64,000 nt of DNA from Albidovulum aestuarii (GTDB lineage: Bacteria; Pseudomonadota; Alphaproteobacteria; Rhodobacterales; Rhodobacteraceae). Location of the stretch: positions 62,001 through 126,000 of the forward strand of contig NZ_JASBQQ010000005.1 of NCBI RefSeq assembly GCF_029961185.1. Direction: 5' to 3'. The notes under the pieces were generated by a model. The model saw only the letters and a program-made list of their open reading frames with translations, was not told the DNA's origin and did no database searches. Each line of letters opens with the position of its first letter. Within the stretch, counting starts at the first letter, position 1. Positions 17,041 to 26,626 of this stretch are shown one piece after another. A program made the translations under genes and the position numbers.

Positions 17041-17586
17041 GTGACGGGAAGTCTGAAGAAGACGGTAGTTCTGATCGGCATGATGGGGGCCGGTAAGACC
17101 GCCGTGGGAAATGCCCTCGCACGGCTGCTTGGCGTTCCCTTTCTTGATTCCGACGAGGAAATTGAACGCGCTGCGAATATGACCGTGGCCGAGATATTCG
17201 CGCGCGACGGCGAGCCGTTTTTCCGGGCTCGCGAATCCGAAGTTCTAAGCCGGCTGCTGTCCGGCGACCCCTGTATCCTGTCCACCGGGGGCGGAGCTTT
17301 TCTGGCCCAAGGCAATCGCGTAGCTATTGCAAAACGTGGCGTTGCGGTCTGGCTGAAGGCCGATCTTGAGCTGCTCTGGCAAAGGGTTCGGCACAAAAAT
17401 ACCCGCCCACTCCTGCGGACGGCCGACCCGAAGAAAACGCTCGCCACGTTGCTGGAGGCGCGCAGTCCGGTTTATGCCGAGGCCGGAATTGTGGTCGAGG
17501 CGCATGCTGACTATTCGGTCGAGGATATGGCGCGCAAGGTTATCGACGCACTGGCCGCACGGCAGGACGTATTGGAGTTGGAATGA
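17041..17586 (+). CDS. aroK: Shikimate kinase AroK
   Basis: A 181-aa P-loop kinase phosphorylating shikimate at the 3-OH with ATP. Walker A is GMMGAGKT at 13-20. LDSDEEIERA carries the shikimate-binding Asp, FFRARE an Arg, STGGGAF the glycine-rich Walker B region, and RPLL the lid Arg. The frame stays open upstream to 16828, but family length and the alignment of LKKTVVLIG support the GTG at 17041; an ATG at 16981 is the main alternative. Its TGA overlaps the aroB ATG. Confidence 0.9.
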   Translation: MTGSLKKTVVLIGMMGAGKTAVGNALARLLGVPFLDSDEEIERAANMTVAEIFARDGEPFFRARESEVLSRLLSGDPCILSTGGGAFLAQGNRVAIAKRGVAVWLKADLELLWQRVRHKNTRPLLRTADPKKTLATLLEARSPVYAEAGIVVEAHADYSVEDMARKVIDALAARQDVLELE

Positions 17587-18692
17587 CGGAACGGGAAACG
17601 GTGCATGTGGCTCTTGGAAGCCGCAGCTATGACGTTCGCATTGGCGCCGGCCTTCTGGCGCGCGCGGGGGAGGAGATTGCGCCCTTACTTGCGCGCCGTC
17701 GGGTAGCCGTCCTGACCGATGAAACGGTTTCCGCCATGCATCTGGACAGCCTGCGCGCCGGTCTCGGCGACGTGGCGATGACCGCGCTCGCGCTACCTGC
17801 CGGTGAGGCGACGAAGGGATGGGAGCAGTTTTCCCGCGCGGTTGACTGGCTTCTGGCCGAAAAGGTCGAGCGGCGCGACATCGTCATCGCCCTTGGCGGC
17901 GGCGTGATTGGCGATCTGGCGGGTTTTGCGGCGGCGGTCCTGCGCCGGGGGGTCCGTTTCGTGCAGATCCCCACGTCACTTCTGGCGCAGGTCGACAGTT
18001 CGGTGGGCGGCAAGACCGGCATCAACTCCACCCATGGCAAGAACCTGATCGGCGCGTTTCATCAGCCCTCGCTCGTTCTGGCCGACATTGATGTACTAGG
18101 CACGCTTCCGGCCCGCGATTTCCTGTCGGGCTACGGCGAAGTGGTAAAGTACGGCCTTCTGGGTGATGCCGACTTTTTCGACTGGTTGGAGGTGAATGGC
18201 CCGGCATTGGCGGCGGGGGATTCCGTCGCGCGGCAATATGCCGTCCGCCGGTCGGTCGAGATGAAGGCGCGGATCGTCGAACGGGACGAGACCGAACAGG
18301 GCGACCGCGCACTTCTGAACCTTGGCCATACTTTCTGCCACGCGCTGGAAAAGGCTACGGGCTATTCCGACCGCCTTTTACATGGCGAAGGGGTGGCGAT
18401 CGGCTGTGCCCTTGCCTTTGAACTCAGCCAGCGGCTTGGCCTGTGCAGTCAGGAAGCGCCGAGCCGGGTCCGGGCGCATCTGAAGGCGATGGGAATGAAG
18501 GTCGACCTGTCCGACATTCCGGGCGATCTGCCGGGGGCCGAGGCGCTGGTCGCGCTCATGGGGCAGGACAAGAAAGTCGTCGACGGCAAGCTGCGCTTCA
18601 TTCTTGCGCGCGGGATCGGCGAGGCATTTGTCACCTCGGATGTGCCGTCTGATGCGGTTCTCGGCCTGCTGTCAGATGCTTTGCGCGGTTGA
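17583..18692 (+). CDS. aroB: 3-dehydroquinate synthase AroB
   Basis: A 369-aa NAD- and metal-dependent enzyme converting DAHP to 3-dehydroquinate. Recognisable parts are GGGVIGDLAGFAAAVLRRGV (NAD and substrate site), PTSLLAQVDSSVGGKTGIN, and the metal ligands in LNLGHTFCHALE and LLHGEGVAIG. It overlaps aroK by 4 bp, the usual aroK-aroB pair. The class II DAHP synthase that supplies its substrate is at 46483 in this window. Confidence 0.97.
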   Translation: MTERETVHVALGSRSYDVRIGAGLLARAGEEIAPLLARRRVAVLTDETVSAMHLDSLRAGLGDVAMTALALPAGEATKGWEQFSRAVDWLLAEKVERRDIVIALGGGVIGDLAGFAAAVLRRGVRFVQIPTSLLAQVDSSVGGKTGINSTHGKNLIGAFHQPSLVLADIDVLGTLPARDFLSGYGEVVKYGLLGDADFFDWLEVNGPALAAGDSVARQYAVRRSVEMKARIVERDETEQGDRALLNLGHTFCHALEKATGYSDRLLHGEGVAIGCALAFELSQRLGLCSQEAPSRVRAHLKAMGMKVDLSDIPGDLPGAEALVALMGQDKKVVDGKLRFILARGIGEAFVTSDVPSDAVLGLLSDALRG

Positions 18693-18737
18693 GATATCTG
18701 CAATGGCGTGATCGCCGACCTGACGGTCTGAAAAGCG

Positions 18738-19184
18738 TCAAGGAAACCGGATCGTTAGACCGAACTTGTCATCTTCACGAAACCCGACCTTCTTGTAAAA
18801 TCCGATTGCGCCTCTGGCCTGCCCCGTCAGAAGCATAATCTTGTAGGCGCCGCCGTCGCGGGAAACCTGAATGCAGGTTTCCAATACGGCGCGTGCAAAC
18901 CCGCGCCTGCGATGCGCGGTCGCCGTCACGACATTTTCGATCAGCGCATAGGGACGTGCATTCCGCGTGACGTTTGGCAGTAGGTGTAAGGTTGCCATGG
19001 CGCGCAATTCGTCCCCTTCAAACATGCCATAGACATCTGTGCCGGGATGATTGAGGACGGCCAAGAACGCATCCGGATCACCCGGCTCGCTCACTTCCTC
19101 AAGAACTGCGTAGAGATTCAGAGCCGCCGTGATGTCCTCCGGCGCCAGGCGGCGAACACATCCGGTCTGGATTGCCGCCGCCAC
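18738..19184 (-). CDS. GNAT family N-acetyltransferase
   Basis: A 148-aa GCN5-related acetyltransferase with the acetyl-CoA loop ATAHRRRGFARAVLE and the C-terminal pattern RGAIGFYKKVGFREDDKFGL. The GTG at 19184 is the start used here. It begins 6 bp after the ssb stop on the same strand and may be read through from ssb. The acceptor cannot be predicted. It converges with aroB. Confidence 0.8.
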   Translation of the reverse strand: MAAAIQTGCVRRLAPEDITAALNLYAVLEEVSEPGDPDAFLAVLNHPGTDVYGMFEGDELRAMATLHLLPNVTRNARPYALIENVVTATAHRRRGFARAVLETCIQVSRDGGAYKIMLLTGQARGAIGFYKKVGFREDDKFGLTIRFP

Positions 19185-19190
19185 GCCGGA

Positions 19191-19697
19191 TCAGAACGGT
19201 ATTTCGTCGTCGAGATCGGCCCGGCTGCCACCGCCGCCGCCTGACGATCCGCCACCCTGACCGCCACCGCCGAAGCCGCCGGACGATCCGCCACTATAAC
19301 CGCCGCGGTCATCATCGTAGCCGCCACCGCCGCCGCCACCCTCGCCACGCCCGTCGAGCATGACCAGCGTCGAGGAGAAGTTTCTCAGCACAACCTCGGT
19401 CGTATAGCGGTCAGCCCCGGACTGGTCCTGCCATTTGCGGGTTTCCAGCTGGCCCTCGATGTAGACCTTGGAGCCTTTGCGCAGATACTGCTCGGCCACC
19501 TTTACAAGACCCTCGGAAAAGATCGCGACCGAATGCCACTCAGTACGTTCCCGACGTTCGCCTGTATTGCGGTCGCGCCAGTTTTCCGAGGTCGCGATTC
19601 TGAGATTGCAGACCTTGCCGCCATTCTGGAACGACCGGACTTCCGGATCGCGCCCGAGATTTCCGATCAGAATGACCTTGTTCACCGATCCCGACAT
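19191..19697 (-). CDS. ssb: Single-stranded DNA-binding protein SSB
   Basis: A 168-aa protein. An OB fold (about 1-112) starts [20 protein letters not shown], a glycine-rich linker spans about 115-155, and the acidic tip DDEIPF recruits partner proteins. It coats single-stranded DNA as a tetramer in replication and repair. I looked upstream (19698-19780) for an alphaproteobacterial SOS box (GTTC-N7-GTTC) and saw none. Confidence 0.97.
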   Translation of the reverse strand: MSGSVNKVILIGNLGRDPEVRSFQNGGKVCNLRIATSENWRDRNTGERRERTEWHSVAIFSEGLVKVAEQYLRKGSKVYIEGQLETRKWQDQSGADRYTTEVVLRNFSSTLVMLDGRGEGGGGGGGYDDDRGGYSGGSSGGFGGGGQGGGSSGGGGGSRADLDDEIPF

Positions 19698-19947
19698 TCC
19701 GGGTTCCTCCTCCGCGATTCTTGTTTGCCCCGTTAGACCATCCGGTGCCCGACAAGAAAAGCACTCATGGTTAAGAAACCATTATTTAGCGCACGGCTTC
19801 TTCGGCAAAAGACCGCGTATAACTCCGGTTAGAGAAGCGGTGGGGACCGGTCTCTATGTCTTCAGGACAATGGTTATGCAAAGCCTCCCGTTCCAGATCA
19901 GCGTTACAAGTCGCGGTACACCGCTGCGTCTGAGACAGGAGATGACC

Positions 19948-20202
19948 ATGTCCAAACTCACCACCACAGCCCTTGCCGCGCTGATCGGCCTCGGGCTCGC
20001 GCTCCCCTCCTTTGCAAGCGACGCGCCCGATGCGGCGACGCAGGCGAAGATCACCGAACAACTCACTGCTGACGGCTATGAAGTCCGCAAGATCGACTCC
20101 GAGGACGGCATGATCGAGGTCTATGCGGTGAAGGATGGCAAGATGTACGAAATCTATCTCGATGCGGATCTGAAAGTGGTGAAAACCAAGGAAGAAAGCT
20201 GA
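19948..20202 (+). CDS. Secreted PepSY-domain protein
   Basis: An 84-aa protein with a signal peptide (cut near LPSFAS) and one PepSY-like domain: ITEQLTADGYEVRKIDSEDG, then IEVYAVKDGKMYEIYLDADL. AGGAG at 19937-19941 favours the ATG at 19948 over the one at 19942. PepSY domains occur in periplasmic inhibitors and in heme/redox membrane proteins. It is followed by cytochrome b561 and a membrane LuxR gene on the same strand, so a role in periplasmic redox sensing or b561 modulation is plausible. Confidence 0.85.
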   Translation: MSKLTTTALAALIGLGLALPSFASDAPDAATQAKITEQLTADGYEVRKIDSEDGMIEVYAVKDGKMYEIYLDADLKVVKTKEES

Positions 20203-20213
20203 TCGAAAGTGAT

Positions 20214-20239
20214 CCGGGCGGCGTATTGCCGCCGCCCGG
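20214..20239 (+). other. GC-rich hairpin between PepSY and b561 genes
   Basis: Perfect 10-bp arms, CCGGGCGGCG at 20214-20223 and CGCCGCCCGG at 20230-20239, with a 6-nt loop and no T-tract. It is more likely an mRNA-stabilising or attenuating stem between co-transcribed genes than a full terminator. Confidence 0.55.
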
Positions 20240-20261
20240 CGCAATAGCAGGAGGGATAAGG

Positions 20262-20780
20262 ATGACGGCAGTTCGTGTCTGGGATCCGCTGGTGCGGATA
20301 TTCCACTGGTCTCTGGTGGCAGGTTTCACCGCCAATGCGCTGTTCAATGACCCGGAGGGCAAAGCACACGAGGTGATTGGCCTGTTCGTGCTGGGGCTCG
20401 TCGCGGTCCGCATACTCTGGGGCTTCGTCGGAACACGACACGCACGGTTTGCAGATTTCCCACCCTCGGTCCCGGCGTCTCTCGGCCAACTCGGCGAAAT
20501 GGCGACCGGGCGCAAACACATCCATAAAGGTCATTCACCACTCGGCGCGTTGATGATCTACAACTTGCTGGCCACGATGATCGTCATCGGCGCGACGGGC
20601 TACATGATGACCACACTCGCCTTTTTTGGCGTGGGCTGGGTGGAGGAAGCCCACGAAGTCGCGGTCAGTTGGGCAGAGTTTTTGGTGGTCGCGCATATCG
20701 CAGCAGTATTCCTTGAAAGCCGCAGGCTCGGGATCAACCTTCCGAAATCCATGCTGACCGGATACAAGCACATTCCGTAA
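20262..20780 (+). CDS. Cytochrome b561 family membrane protein
   Basis: A 172-aa di-heme membrane cytochrome with four predicted helices. VRVWDPLVRIFHWSLVAGF contains the first heme His, HEVIGLFVLGLVAVRILWG the second helix, and HEVAVSWAEFLVVAHIAAVF the last helix with His ligands. GGAGGGATAAGG precedes the ATG at 20262. It would carry electrons from quinol or a reductant to a periplasmic acceptor. It sits 59 bp after the PepSY gene and 14 bp before the LuxR gene. Confidence 0.9.
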   Translation: MTAVRVWDPLVRIFHWSLVAGFTANALFNDPEGKAHEVIGLFVLGLVAVRILWGFVGTRHARFADFPPSVPASLGQLGEMATGRKHIHKGHSPLGALMIYNLLATMIVIGATGYMMTTLAFFGVGWVEEAHEVAVSWAEFLVVAHIAAVFLESRRLGINLPKSMLTGYKHIP

Positions 20781-20794
20781 GCAAGGGAGAACGG

Positions 20795-21331
20795 ATGACC
20801 AAGACAGCGGCACCGGCGCGGACCAAGGGCGCGGCTATCGTTCTCTTGATGCTTGTCCAGGGGTTTTGCGCCGCCTTCTTTCTGGGCGACCTGATCATCG
20901 ATTTCTACGAGGAGCCGAAGGCAGAGCTTTTGCGTCCCCATTTCGCGATGGAGGTATTGGCCAATCTGGGTCTTGTCGCCGGCGTTGTCTTTGAAGGCGC
21001 GTATCTGATGCGCCTTCTGCGTCGCCAGGCCCATGCGGACAGGGCGCTTTCGGTGGCTTCGGGGGCCCTTCACGAGGTGATGGAGGGGTATTTCGAGGAG
21101 TGGCGCCTGACCCCGGCCGAAGCCGATGTGGCCAGCTTTACCATCAAGGGCTGTTCCATTGCCGAGATAGCGCAATTGCGCGGATCAGCCGAAGGTACGG
21201 TCAAGACCCATCTCAATGCGATTTACCGCAAGGCAGGGGTGAGCGGTCGGGGCGATCTTATCAACCTACTCATAGACGAAATCTTGGGTGGAGAACTGCT
21301 TGCTGAGGGGGCAAGAACACAGCGGGCCTGA
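20795..21331 (+). CDS. Membrane-anchored LuxR-type transcription factor
   Basis: A 178-aa protein. Two hydrophobic helices (about 13-33 and 50-70) are followed by a short linker and a GerE/LuxR helix-turn-helix: LTPAEADVASFTIKGCSIAE, then EGTVKTHLNAIYRKAGVSGR. No receiver domain is present. Being the third gene after PepSY and cytochrome b561, it may be a one-component regulator that senses membrane redox state through its partners. That role is an inference; the domain layout is directly visible. Confidence 0.85.
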   Translation: MTKTAAPARTKGAAIVLLMLVQGFCAAFFLGDLIIDFYEEPKAELLRPHFAMEVLANLGLVAGVVFEGAYLMRLLRRQAHADRALSVASGALHEVMEGYFEEWRLTPAEADVASFTIKGCSIAEIAQLRGSAEGTVKTHLNAIYRKAGVSGRGDLINLLIDEILGGELLAEGARTQRA

Positions 21332-21410
21332 CAGACCGAACACCGTAAGGACTGGCCACAGGCGGTTTTTTCGGTATAGTCGCGGCGGCTAAAAGGTGGA
21401 CGAGGGGCTG

Positions 21411-22022
21411 ATGCGGAAGATCACGCTGGCAGTGGTGGCCGTCGCGGGTCTGTGTGCGGAGGGCAATATCGCGCGGGCCGAGGGTCTGACCTTTGTCAAA
21501 CCCGGCACGCCGACGACCTCGCGTCTCGCCATGTTCCGCAAGCAAACTCAGATTCTCGACACAAGGGCCGCGTCGCAATATTCGTCTTCCGGACGGTTGT
21601 CACCGAACGGGAAAGCTGTCGAGGTTGCCACCGCGATTCCCAATTATTCCGGCCGATACCGCGGGCTTTATCTCGACGCGGCCAAAGCGGCCGCTCAGCG
21701 CCATGGCGTGCCAGAGGATTTGTTCCTGCGGCTTGTCCAGCAGGAATCCGGCTGGAACCCGAAAGCGGTCTCACACAAAGGGGCAACCGGTTTGGCACAG
21801 CTCATGCCGGCGACTGCGCGACGGATGGGTGTCAACATGAATGACCCTCATGACAATCTGAACGGCGGCGCACGCTATCTGCGGATGATGTATGACCGGT
21901 TCGGCGACTGGAAACTGGCACTGGCGGCCTATAATGCCGGGCCGGAAGCGGTGGAGAAATACGGCGGTGTGCCGCCCTACCGCGAAACCAAGGGGTATGT
22001 TCGGGCGATCCTCGGCAGCTAA
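21411..22022 (+). CDS. Lytic transglycosylase, SLT domain
   Basis: A 203-aa exported muramidase-like enzyme with signal peptide ([18 protein letters not shown]) and a C-terminal SLT domain. Catalytic Glu112 is in QQESGWNP, followed by [19 protein letters not shown] and [18 protein letters not shown]. It cleaves peptidoglycan to 1,6-anhydromuropeptides. The ATG at 21411 puts the signal peptide at the N-terminus; a GTG at 21396 is in frame. Its stop overlaps the convergent monooxygenase stop by 4 bp. Confidence 0.9.
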   Translation: MRKITLAVVAVAGLCAEGNIARAEGLTFVKPGTPTTSRLAMFRKQTQILDTRAASQYSSSGRLSPNGKAVEVATAIPNYSGRYRGLYLDAAKAAAQRHGVPEDLFLRLVQQESGWNPKAVSHKGATGLAQLMPATARRMGVNMNDPHDNLNGGARYLRMMYDRFGDWKLALAAYNAGPEAVEKYGGVPPYRETKGYVRAILGS

Positions 22023-22306
22023 CCTTTATCTTCGGTGATCTCGTATTCGCGCGGAATGCCCTTGGTCACCCTGGCCCATACCGTACCCGCCGCACGGGAT
22101 TGGTGCGCCTCGAACGCGGTACGGTCCACATAACTTTCGCTCACAGCAAACCTGACCGGATCTGCGTGCGAGCGTAGGACCTCAAAGCGCAGGCAACCGG
22201 GTTCTGCCCTTGTCAGGCGGATGTGTTCATCAAGATAGGGCGCAATCCGCTCCGCCTCATCAAGGCTGCGGCAGATCAGGAACCCTGTGAGATGGACGCG
22301 TGACAT
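22019..22306 (-). CDS. Antibiotic biosynthesis monooxygenase (ABM) fold protein
   Basis: A 95-aa protein of the dimeric ferredoxin-like ABM/YgiN fold: [20 protein letters not shown], then [16 protein letters not shown]. Members include quinol monooxygenases, but many have no known substrate. It is a single gene convergent with the transglycosylase. Confidence 0.8.
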   Translation of the reverse strand: MSRVHLTGFLICRSLDEAERIAPYLDEHIRLTRAEPGCLRFEVLRSHADPVRFAVSESYVDRTAFEAHQSRAAGTVWARVTKGIPREYEITEDKG

Positions 22307-22370
22307 GACGCGACCCTAATTGGTGAAATTCACCCTGACAATGCATCGCGCATCGGGCAAGTCCGCCAGA

Positions 22371-23930
22371 TCACTCCATCTCAATCGTGCCGGGCGGCTT
22401 GGAGGTCACGTCGTACATGACCCGGTTGACACCCTGCACCTCATTGATGATCCGCGTTGCGGTTTCGCCGAGGAAATCGTGGGTGAAGGGGTAGTAGTCG
22501 GCGGTCATGCCGTCGACTGACGTCACTGCGCGCAGGGAAAGCGCGTAGTCATAGGTTCGCCCGTCACCCATCACGCCCACGGTCTTCAAGGGCAGGATAG
22601 CGGCAAAGGCCTGCCAGATCTCGTCGTAAAGCCCGTGCTTGCGGATCTGGTCGATATAGACCGCATCGGCCTGGCGCAGGATGTCGAGCTTTTCGCGGGT
22701 GATCTCGCCCGGGCAACGGATGGCCAGGCCGGGGCCGGGGAAGGGGTGGCGGCCGATGAACTTGTCGGGCAGGCCCAGTTCGCGGCCAAGCGCGCGGACC
22801 TCGTCCTTGAAAAGCTCGCGCAGGGGTTCGACGAGCTTCAGCCCCATCTTTTCCGGCAGGCCGCCGACATTGTGATGGCTCTTGATCGTAACAGAGGGTC
22901 CGCCTGAGAAGCTGACGCTTTCGATCACGTCGGGGTAAAGCGTGCCCTGCGCCAGGAACTCCGCGCCTTCGATCTTGTTCGCCTCGCGCTGGAAAACGTC
23001 GATGAAGAGCTTGCCGATGGTCTTGCGCTTGACCTCGGGGTCCGACACGCCTTCGAGTGCGCCGAGGAAAAGATCGGCCTCATCGGCATGAACGAGCGGG
23101 ATATTGTAGTTGTCGCGGAACATGGTCACTACTTCTTCGGCCTCGTTGAGCCGCAGAAGTCCGTGATCGACGAAAACACAGGTCAGCTGGTCGCCGATCG
23201 CCTCATGAATAAGGATCGCGGCGACCGAGGAGTCGACCCCGCCGGAGAGCCCGCAGATGACGCGCTTGTCGCCGACCTGCGCGCGGATCTTCTCGATGGC
23301 GTCGTCCTTGTAAGAGGCCATCGTCCAGTCGCCGATGAAGCCGGCCAGGCGCACAAAGTTTTCGTAAAGCTTCGCGCCTTTCGGCGTGTGGTGCACTTCG
23401 GGGTGGAACTGCACGGCGTAAAAACTGCGCGACACGTCGGCGGTAATGGCAAAGGGCGCGTTGGGCGAGGTGCCGTAGACCTCAAAGCCCGGCGCGATCT
23501 TTGACACATGATCGCCGTGGCTCATCCAGACTTGCTCGCGGCCCTCATCGAACCAGCCGTCGAGCAGTGGCAGCTTGGCGTCCTTCGGCGTGACATAGGC
23601 GCGGCCGAACTCGGCGGTGCCGTGGCCGCGTTCAACCTTGCCGCCAAGGCAATGCATCATCACCTGCTGGCCGTAACAGATGCCGAGGATCGGCACGCCG
23701 AGGTCGAAAACGCCCGTAGGCGGCATCGGCGCGCCTGTCGCGAAGACCGAGGAAGGACCGCCGGAGAAGATCACGGCCTTCGGCGCGAAGTTCTTGAGGA
23801 AAGCCTCATCCACCCGGTTGTAGGGATGGATTTCGCAATAGACGCTCAACTCGCGCAGGCGGCGGGCAATAAGCTGCGTGACCTGAGAGCCGAAGTCGAT
23901 GATCAGAAGACGTTGATGCGCATGTGTCAT
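22371..23930 (-). CDS. guaA: GMP synthase (glutamine-hydrolysing) GuaA
   Basis: A 519-aa enzyme converting XMP to GMP with ATP and glutamine. The class I amidotransferase domain has Cys85 in GICYGQQVM and the His/Glu pair in FHPEVHHT. The synthetase domain has the PP-loop [11 protein letters not shown] and the C-terminal dimerisation part ends in [11 protein letters not shown]. Length and motifs are standard. It stands alone on the minus strand. Confidence 0.98.
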   Translation of the reverse strand: MTHAHQRLLIIDFGSQVTQLIARRLRELSVYCEIHPYNRVDEAFLKNFAPKAVIFSGGPSSVFATGAPMPPTGVFDLGVPILGICYGQQVMMHCLGGKVERGHGTAEFGRAYVTPKDAKLPLLDGWFDEGREQVWMSHGDHVSKIAPGFEVYGTSPNAPFAITADVSRSFYAVQFHPEVHHTPKGAKLYENFVRLAGFIGDWTMASYKDDAIEKIRAQVGDKRVICGLSGGVDSSVAAILIHEAIGDQLTCVFVDHGLLRLNEAEEVVTMFRDNYNIPLVHADEADLFLGALEGVSDPEVKRKTIGKLFIDVFQREANKIEGAEFLAQGTLYPDVIESVSFSGGPSVTIKSHHNVGGLPEKMGLKLVEPLRELFKDEVRALGRELGLPDKFIGRHPFPGPGLAIRCPGEITREKLDILRQADAVYIDQIRKHGLYDEIWQAFAAILPLKTVGVMGDGRTYDYALSLRAVTSVDGMTADYYPFTHDFLGETATRIINEVQGVNRVMYDVTSKPPGTIEME

Positions 23931-24030
23931 GGCCGGGAATTATCGCCAGTTCCGGCAGGGTGCAAGGGCAGGAGCGGGGGCCAGCCCCGTCATTCTCCAA
24001 TTCTTGAACCAATGGCGGACTGAAGAATGA

Positions 24031-24061
24031 CCCCCGGAGTATTTTCGGACAGAAAGTGAGA
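24031..24061. repeat. Stop-codon-adjacent repeat element
   Basis: Read from the minus strand, CTCACTTTCTGTCCGAAAAT and then ACTCCGGGGG begin 1 nt after the ornithine cyclodeaminase TGA. The same sequence with one change follows the stop of the dehydrogenase gene at 62022. It appears to be a dispersed 3'-UTR element. Confidence 0.6.
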
Positions 24062-25105
24062 TCAGGCGGCTTTTGCCTGCGCCCTGAGCAGCATTCCGTA
24101 TAGATCGCGCGGGTCGTCGGGGTCTGCGATCATGTCCAGCGGCTCGCTGTAGGGCAGGGTCTGCAACTGGTCGTGGATGTAGCGAAGCGCCGAGAAATCC
24201 TCGATCGCGAAGCCGACCGAGTCGAAGAGCGTGATCTGGCGCGGATCGGTGCGGCCGGCGGCAGCGCCGGTCATCACCTGCCAGAGCTCTGTCACCGGAT
24301 GATCGGGGTCCAGTTGCTGAATCTCGCCTTCGATCCTCGTCTGGGGCGGATATTCGACGAAGATCTGCGAGCGCAGCAGAATATCCTTGTGCAGTTCAGT
24401 CTTGCCGGGGCAATCTCCCCCGACCGCGTTAATGTGAACACCGCTGCCCACCATGTTGTCGGTCAGGATCGTGGCGAGTTGCTTGTCGGCGGTGCAGGTG
24501 GTGATGATGCCCGCGCCTTCCATCGACTCTTCCGCACTTGTGCAGGCGGTAATTGTCAGGCCAGACCCCGCAAGGTTTCGGCCGCATTTGGCGGTGGCGG
24601 CGGGGTCGAGGTCATAAAGCCGGACATGGCCAACGCCGCAAATCGCCTTGAACGCAAGCGCCTGAAACTCGGCTTGCGCGCCGTTGCCGATCATCGCCAT
24701 CGTTGTCGCACCCTTTGGAGCAAGATGCTTTGCCGCGAGCGCAGACATGGCCGCTGTACGAAGCGCCGTCAGGATCGTCATCTCGGTCAGAAGGATCGGA
24801 TAACCGGTATTGACCTCGGCCAGAAGGCCGAAGGCGGTGACGGTTTGAAGGCCTTCCTTGGTGTTCTTCGGGTGGCCGTTGACATATTTGAACCCGTACA
24901 TCTCGCCATCCGAGGTGGGCATGAGCTCGATGACGCCGACATCGCTGTGCGAGGCCACGCGCGGGGTCTTGTCGAAGCTTTCCCAACGTTTGAAATCAGC
25001 CTCGATATAGGCGGCAATCTCGGTCATCACGCGTTCGGGGCCAAGATGAAGAACCAGCTTCATCATATTGTCAACGCTGACAAAAGGTACGATGTTGAGG
25101 GACAT
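24062..25105 (-). CDS. Ornithine cyclodeaminase
   Basis: A 347-aa NAD-dependent ornithine cyclodeaminase/mu-crystallin family protein converting L-ornithine to L-proline and ammonia. Visible are LVLHLGPERVMTEIAAYIEA near the start, the substrate region KYVNGHPKNTKEGL, and the dinucleotide-binding MIGNGAQAEFQ. Its ATG overlaps the arginase TAA by one base (TAATG), so the pair is coupled: arginase makes the ornithine this enzyme uses. Confidence 0.95.
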   Translation of the reverse strand: MSLNIVPFVSVDNMMKLVLHLGPERVMTEIAAYIEADFKRWESFDKTPRVASHSDVGVIELMPTSDGEMYGFKYVNGHPKNTKEGLQTVTAFGLLAEVNTGYPILLTEMTILTALRTAAMSALAAKHLAPKGATTMAMIGNGAQAEFQALAFKAICGVGHVRLYDLDPAATAKCGRNLAGSGLTITACTSAEESMEGAGIITTCTADKQLATILTDNMVGSGVHINAVGGDCPGKTELHKDILLRSQIFVEYPPQTRIEGEIQQLDPDHPVTELWQVMTGAAAGRTDPRQITLFDSVGFAIEDFSALRYIHDQLQTLPYSEPLDMIADPDDPRDLYGMLLRAQAKAA

Positions 25106-26031
25106 TATCCAAAGCTCCGTGTCGGGCGGTCGAAGACCTTGCGCCCCATGAGAGAACCCACAAGCTCCACCATGAGTTTCGCGGTCCGCCCGCGTTCATC
25201 GAGGAAGGGGTTGAGTTCGACGAGGTCGAGCGAGGTGACGAGCCCGCTTTCATGCAGATGCTCCATCACCAGATGCGCCTCGCGGAAGGTGGTGCCACCC
25301 GGAACGGTGGTGCCTACGGCTGGCGCGATATCGGGATCGAGGAAATCAACATCGAGCGAGACATGCAGCAGGCCATTTTCCGCGCGTACCTTGTCGAGAA
25401 ATTCGCGCAGGGGGGCGACGATTCCGCACTCATCCAGCACGCGCATGTCGCAGACGGTCATATCGGTTTCAAGAAGACCGGCATGTTCAGCGCGGTCAAC
25501 CGATCGGATGCCATAAAGGCAGATGCGTTCGGCCGGGACCGGGGACGGGAAGGGCGGGAAGGCGTCGAACCCTTCGCGCCCGGCGATATAGGCCACGGGC
25601 GTGCCGTGCAGGTTGCCGGACTGGGTCGTGAGCGGCGTGTGATAGTCGCTGTGCGCATCAAGCCAGAGAACGAAAAGCGGTCGTCCGGCCTTTTCCGCAT
25701 AGGTGGCGGCACCGGCGACAGAGCCAAGGGATAGAGAATGGTCGCCGCCAAGGAAGATCGGAATTCCCTCGGCCATGGCGGTTTCGGCAGCTTCGGCAAG
25801 CGACATGGTCCAGCCGATCGTTTCGGCGAGATGATGGACGGCGGGATTGGCACAGCTGGCGGGGGCAAGTGCGGGCAACGCGACATCGCCCCGGTCGATG
25901 ACGGGATGGCCAAGCTCCTCGAGGCTGCGGGCAAGCCCGGCCACTCGATAGGCGGAAGGCCCCATCAGGCAGCCTTCGCGTTTCTGGCCGGTATCAATCG
26001 GAGCGCCGATCAGGATGCAGGTCGATTTCAT
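25105..26031 (-). CDS. Arginase
   Basis: A 308-aa Mn-dependent ureohydrolase, arginine to ornithine plus urea. Metal motifs are GGDHSLSLG, LDAHSDYHT and SLDVDFLDPD. The ATG at 26031 (MKSTCILIGAPIDTG) is preferred to the TTG 12 bases upstream because it matches the usual family start. It is followed by ornithine cyclodeaminase and divergent from an Lrp/AsnC gene, the standard arginine catabolic layout. Confidence 0.95.
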   Translation of the reverse strand: MKSTCILIGAPIDTGQKREGCLMGPSAYRVAGLARSLEELGHPVIDRGDVALPALAPASCANPAVHHLAETIGWTMSLAEAAETAMAEGIPIFLGGDHSLSLGSVAGAATYAEKAGRPLFVLWLDAHSDYHTPLTTQSGNLHGTPVAYIAGREGFDAFPPFPSPVPAERICLYGIRSVDRAEHAGLLETDMTVCDMRVLDECGIVAPLREFLDKVRAENGLLHVSLDVDFLDPDIAPAVGTTVPGGTTFREAHLVMEHLHESGLVTSLDLVELNPFLDERGRTAKLMVELVGSLMGRKVFDRPTRSFG

Positions 26032-26102
26032 GGGCAGGTCCAAATGTCAGGAATCGGTTGCCGACAGTTTTCTGCCAGATTGCGTCAGTGAAAAGAGATG
26101 TT

Positions 26103-26585
26103 ATGATCGCTTTGCACATACATCTGTACAAAGTGATCACACAATTGAACGATCTGGATGACACTGATCAGGCCCTGATTGCCGCGCTGAGGCGAGATGG
26201 CCGGGCGTCGCTTTCAGACCTTGCCGCGCAGCTCGGATTGGCGCGCGGTACGGTAACAACGCGAATGGAGCGTCTGCAGCGGCGCGGTGAGATTCAGGGC
26301 TTTACCGTGGTCACCCGTGGCGACGTCAGCGCGATGCCGGTGCGGGGCCTGATGATGATCTCCATCGAGGGTAGGGGTACAGAAAGGATCACCGCCCGGC
26401 TGGTTGGCCAACCTGAGGTTGCGGCCGTTCATTCCACGAACGGTCGCTGGGACCTGATTGCCGAGATCTGCACCCGGACGCTGGAGGAGCTTGATGCCGT
26501 GCTGGCCAAGGTTCGCAACTACGAAGGCGTGACCGGCAGCGAGACGAGCCTGCTGCTTACAACGAGAAGGGCGGGGCGAAGGTAG
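26103..26585 (+). CDS. Lrp/AsnC family regulator, probable arginase regulator
   Basis: A 160-aa protein as annotated. The helix-turn-helix is in LDDTDQALIAALRRDGRASL and LAAQLGLARGTVTTRMERLQ, and the RAM ligand-binding domain covers about 85-155. The start is uncertain: ATG 26103 gives a 30-residue lead, and a later GTG/TTG would give the more usual 145-150 aa. It is divergent from arginase with a gap of about 70 bp, so it probably controls that operon in response to arginine or ornithine. Confidence 0.88.
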   Translation: MIALHIHLYKVITQLNDLDDTDQALIAALRRDGRASLSDLAAQLGLARGTVTTRMERLQRRGEIQGFTVVTRGDVSAMPVRGLMMISIEGRGTERITARLVGQPEVAAVHSTNGRWDLIAEICTRTLEELDAVLAKVRNYEGVTGSETSLLLTTRRAGRR

Positions 26586-26626
26586 AACCGGTTGGATTGC
26601 GCGACGAAGTCTGGAACGATTTACTA

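Noticed and set aside
19698-19780. SOS box ahead of ssb
   Set aside because: No GTTC-N7-GTTC or GAAC-N7-GAAC pattern with correct spacing was found.
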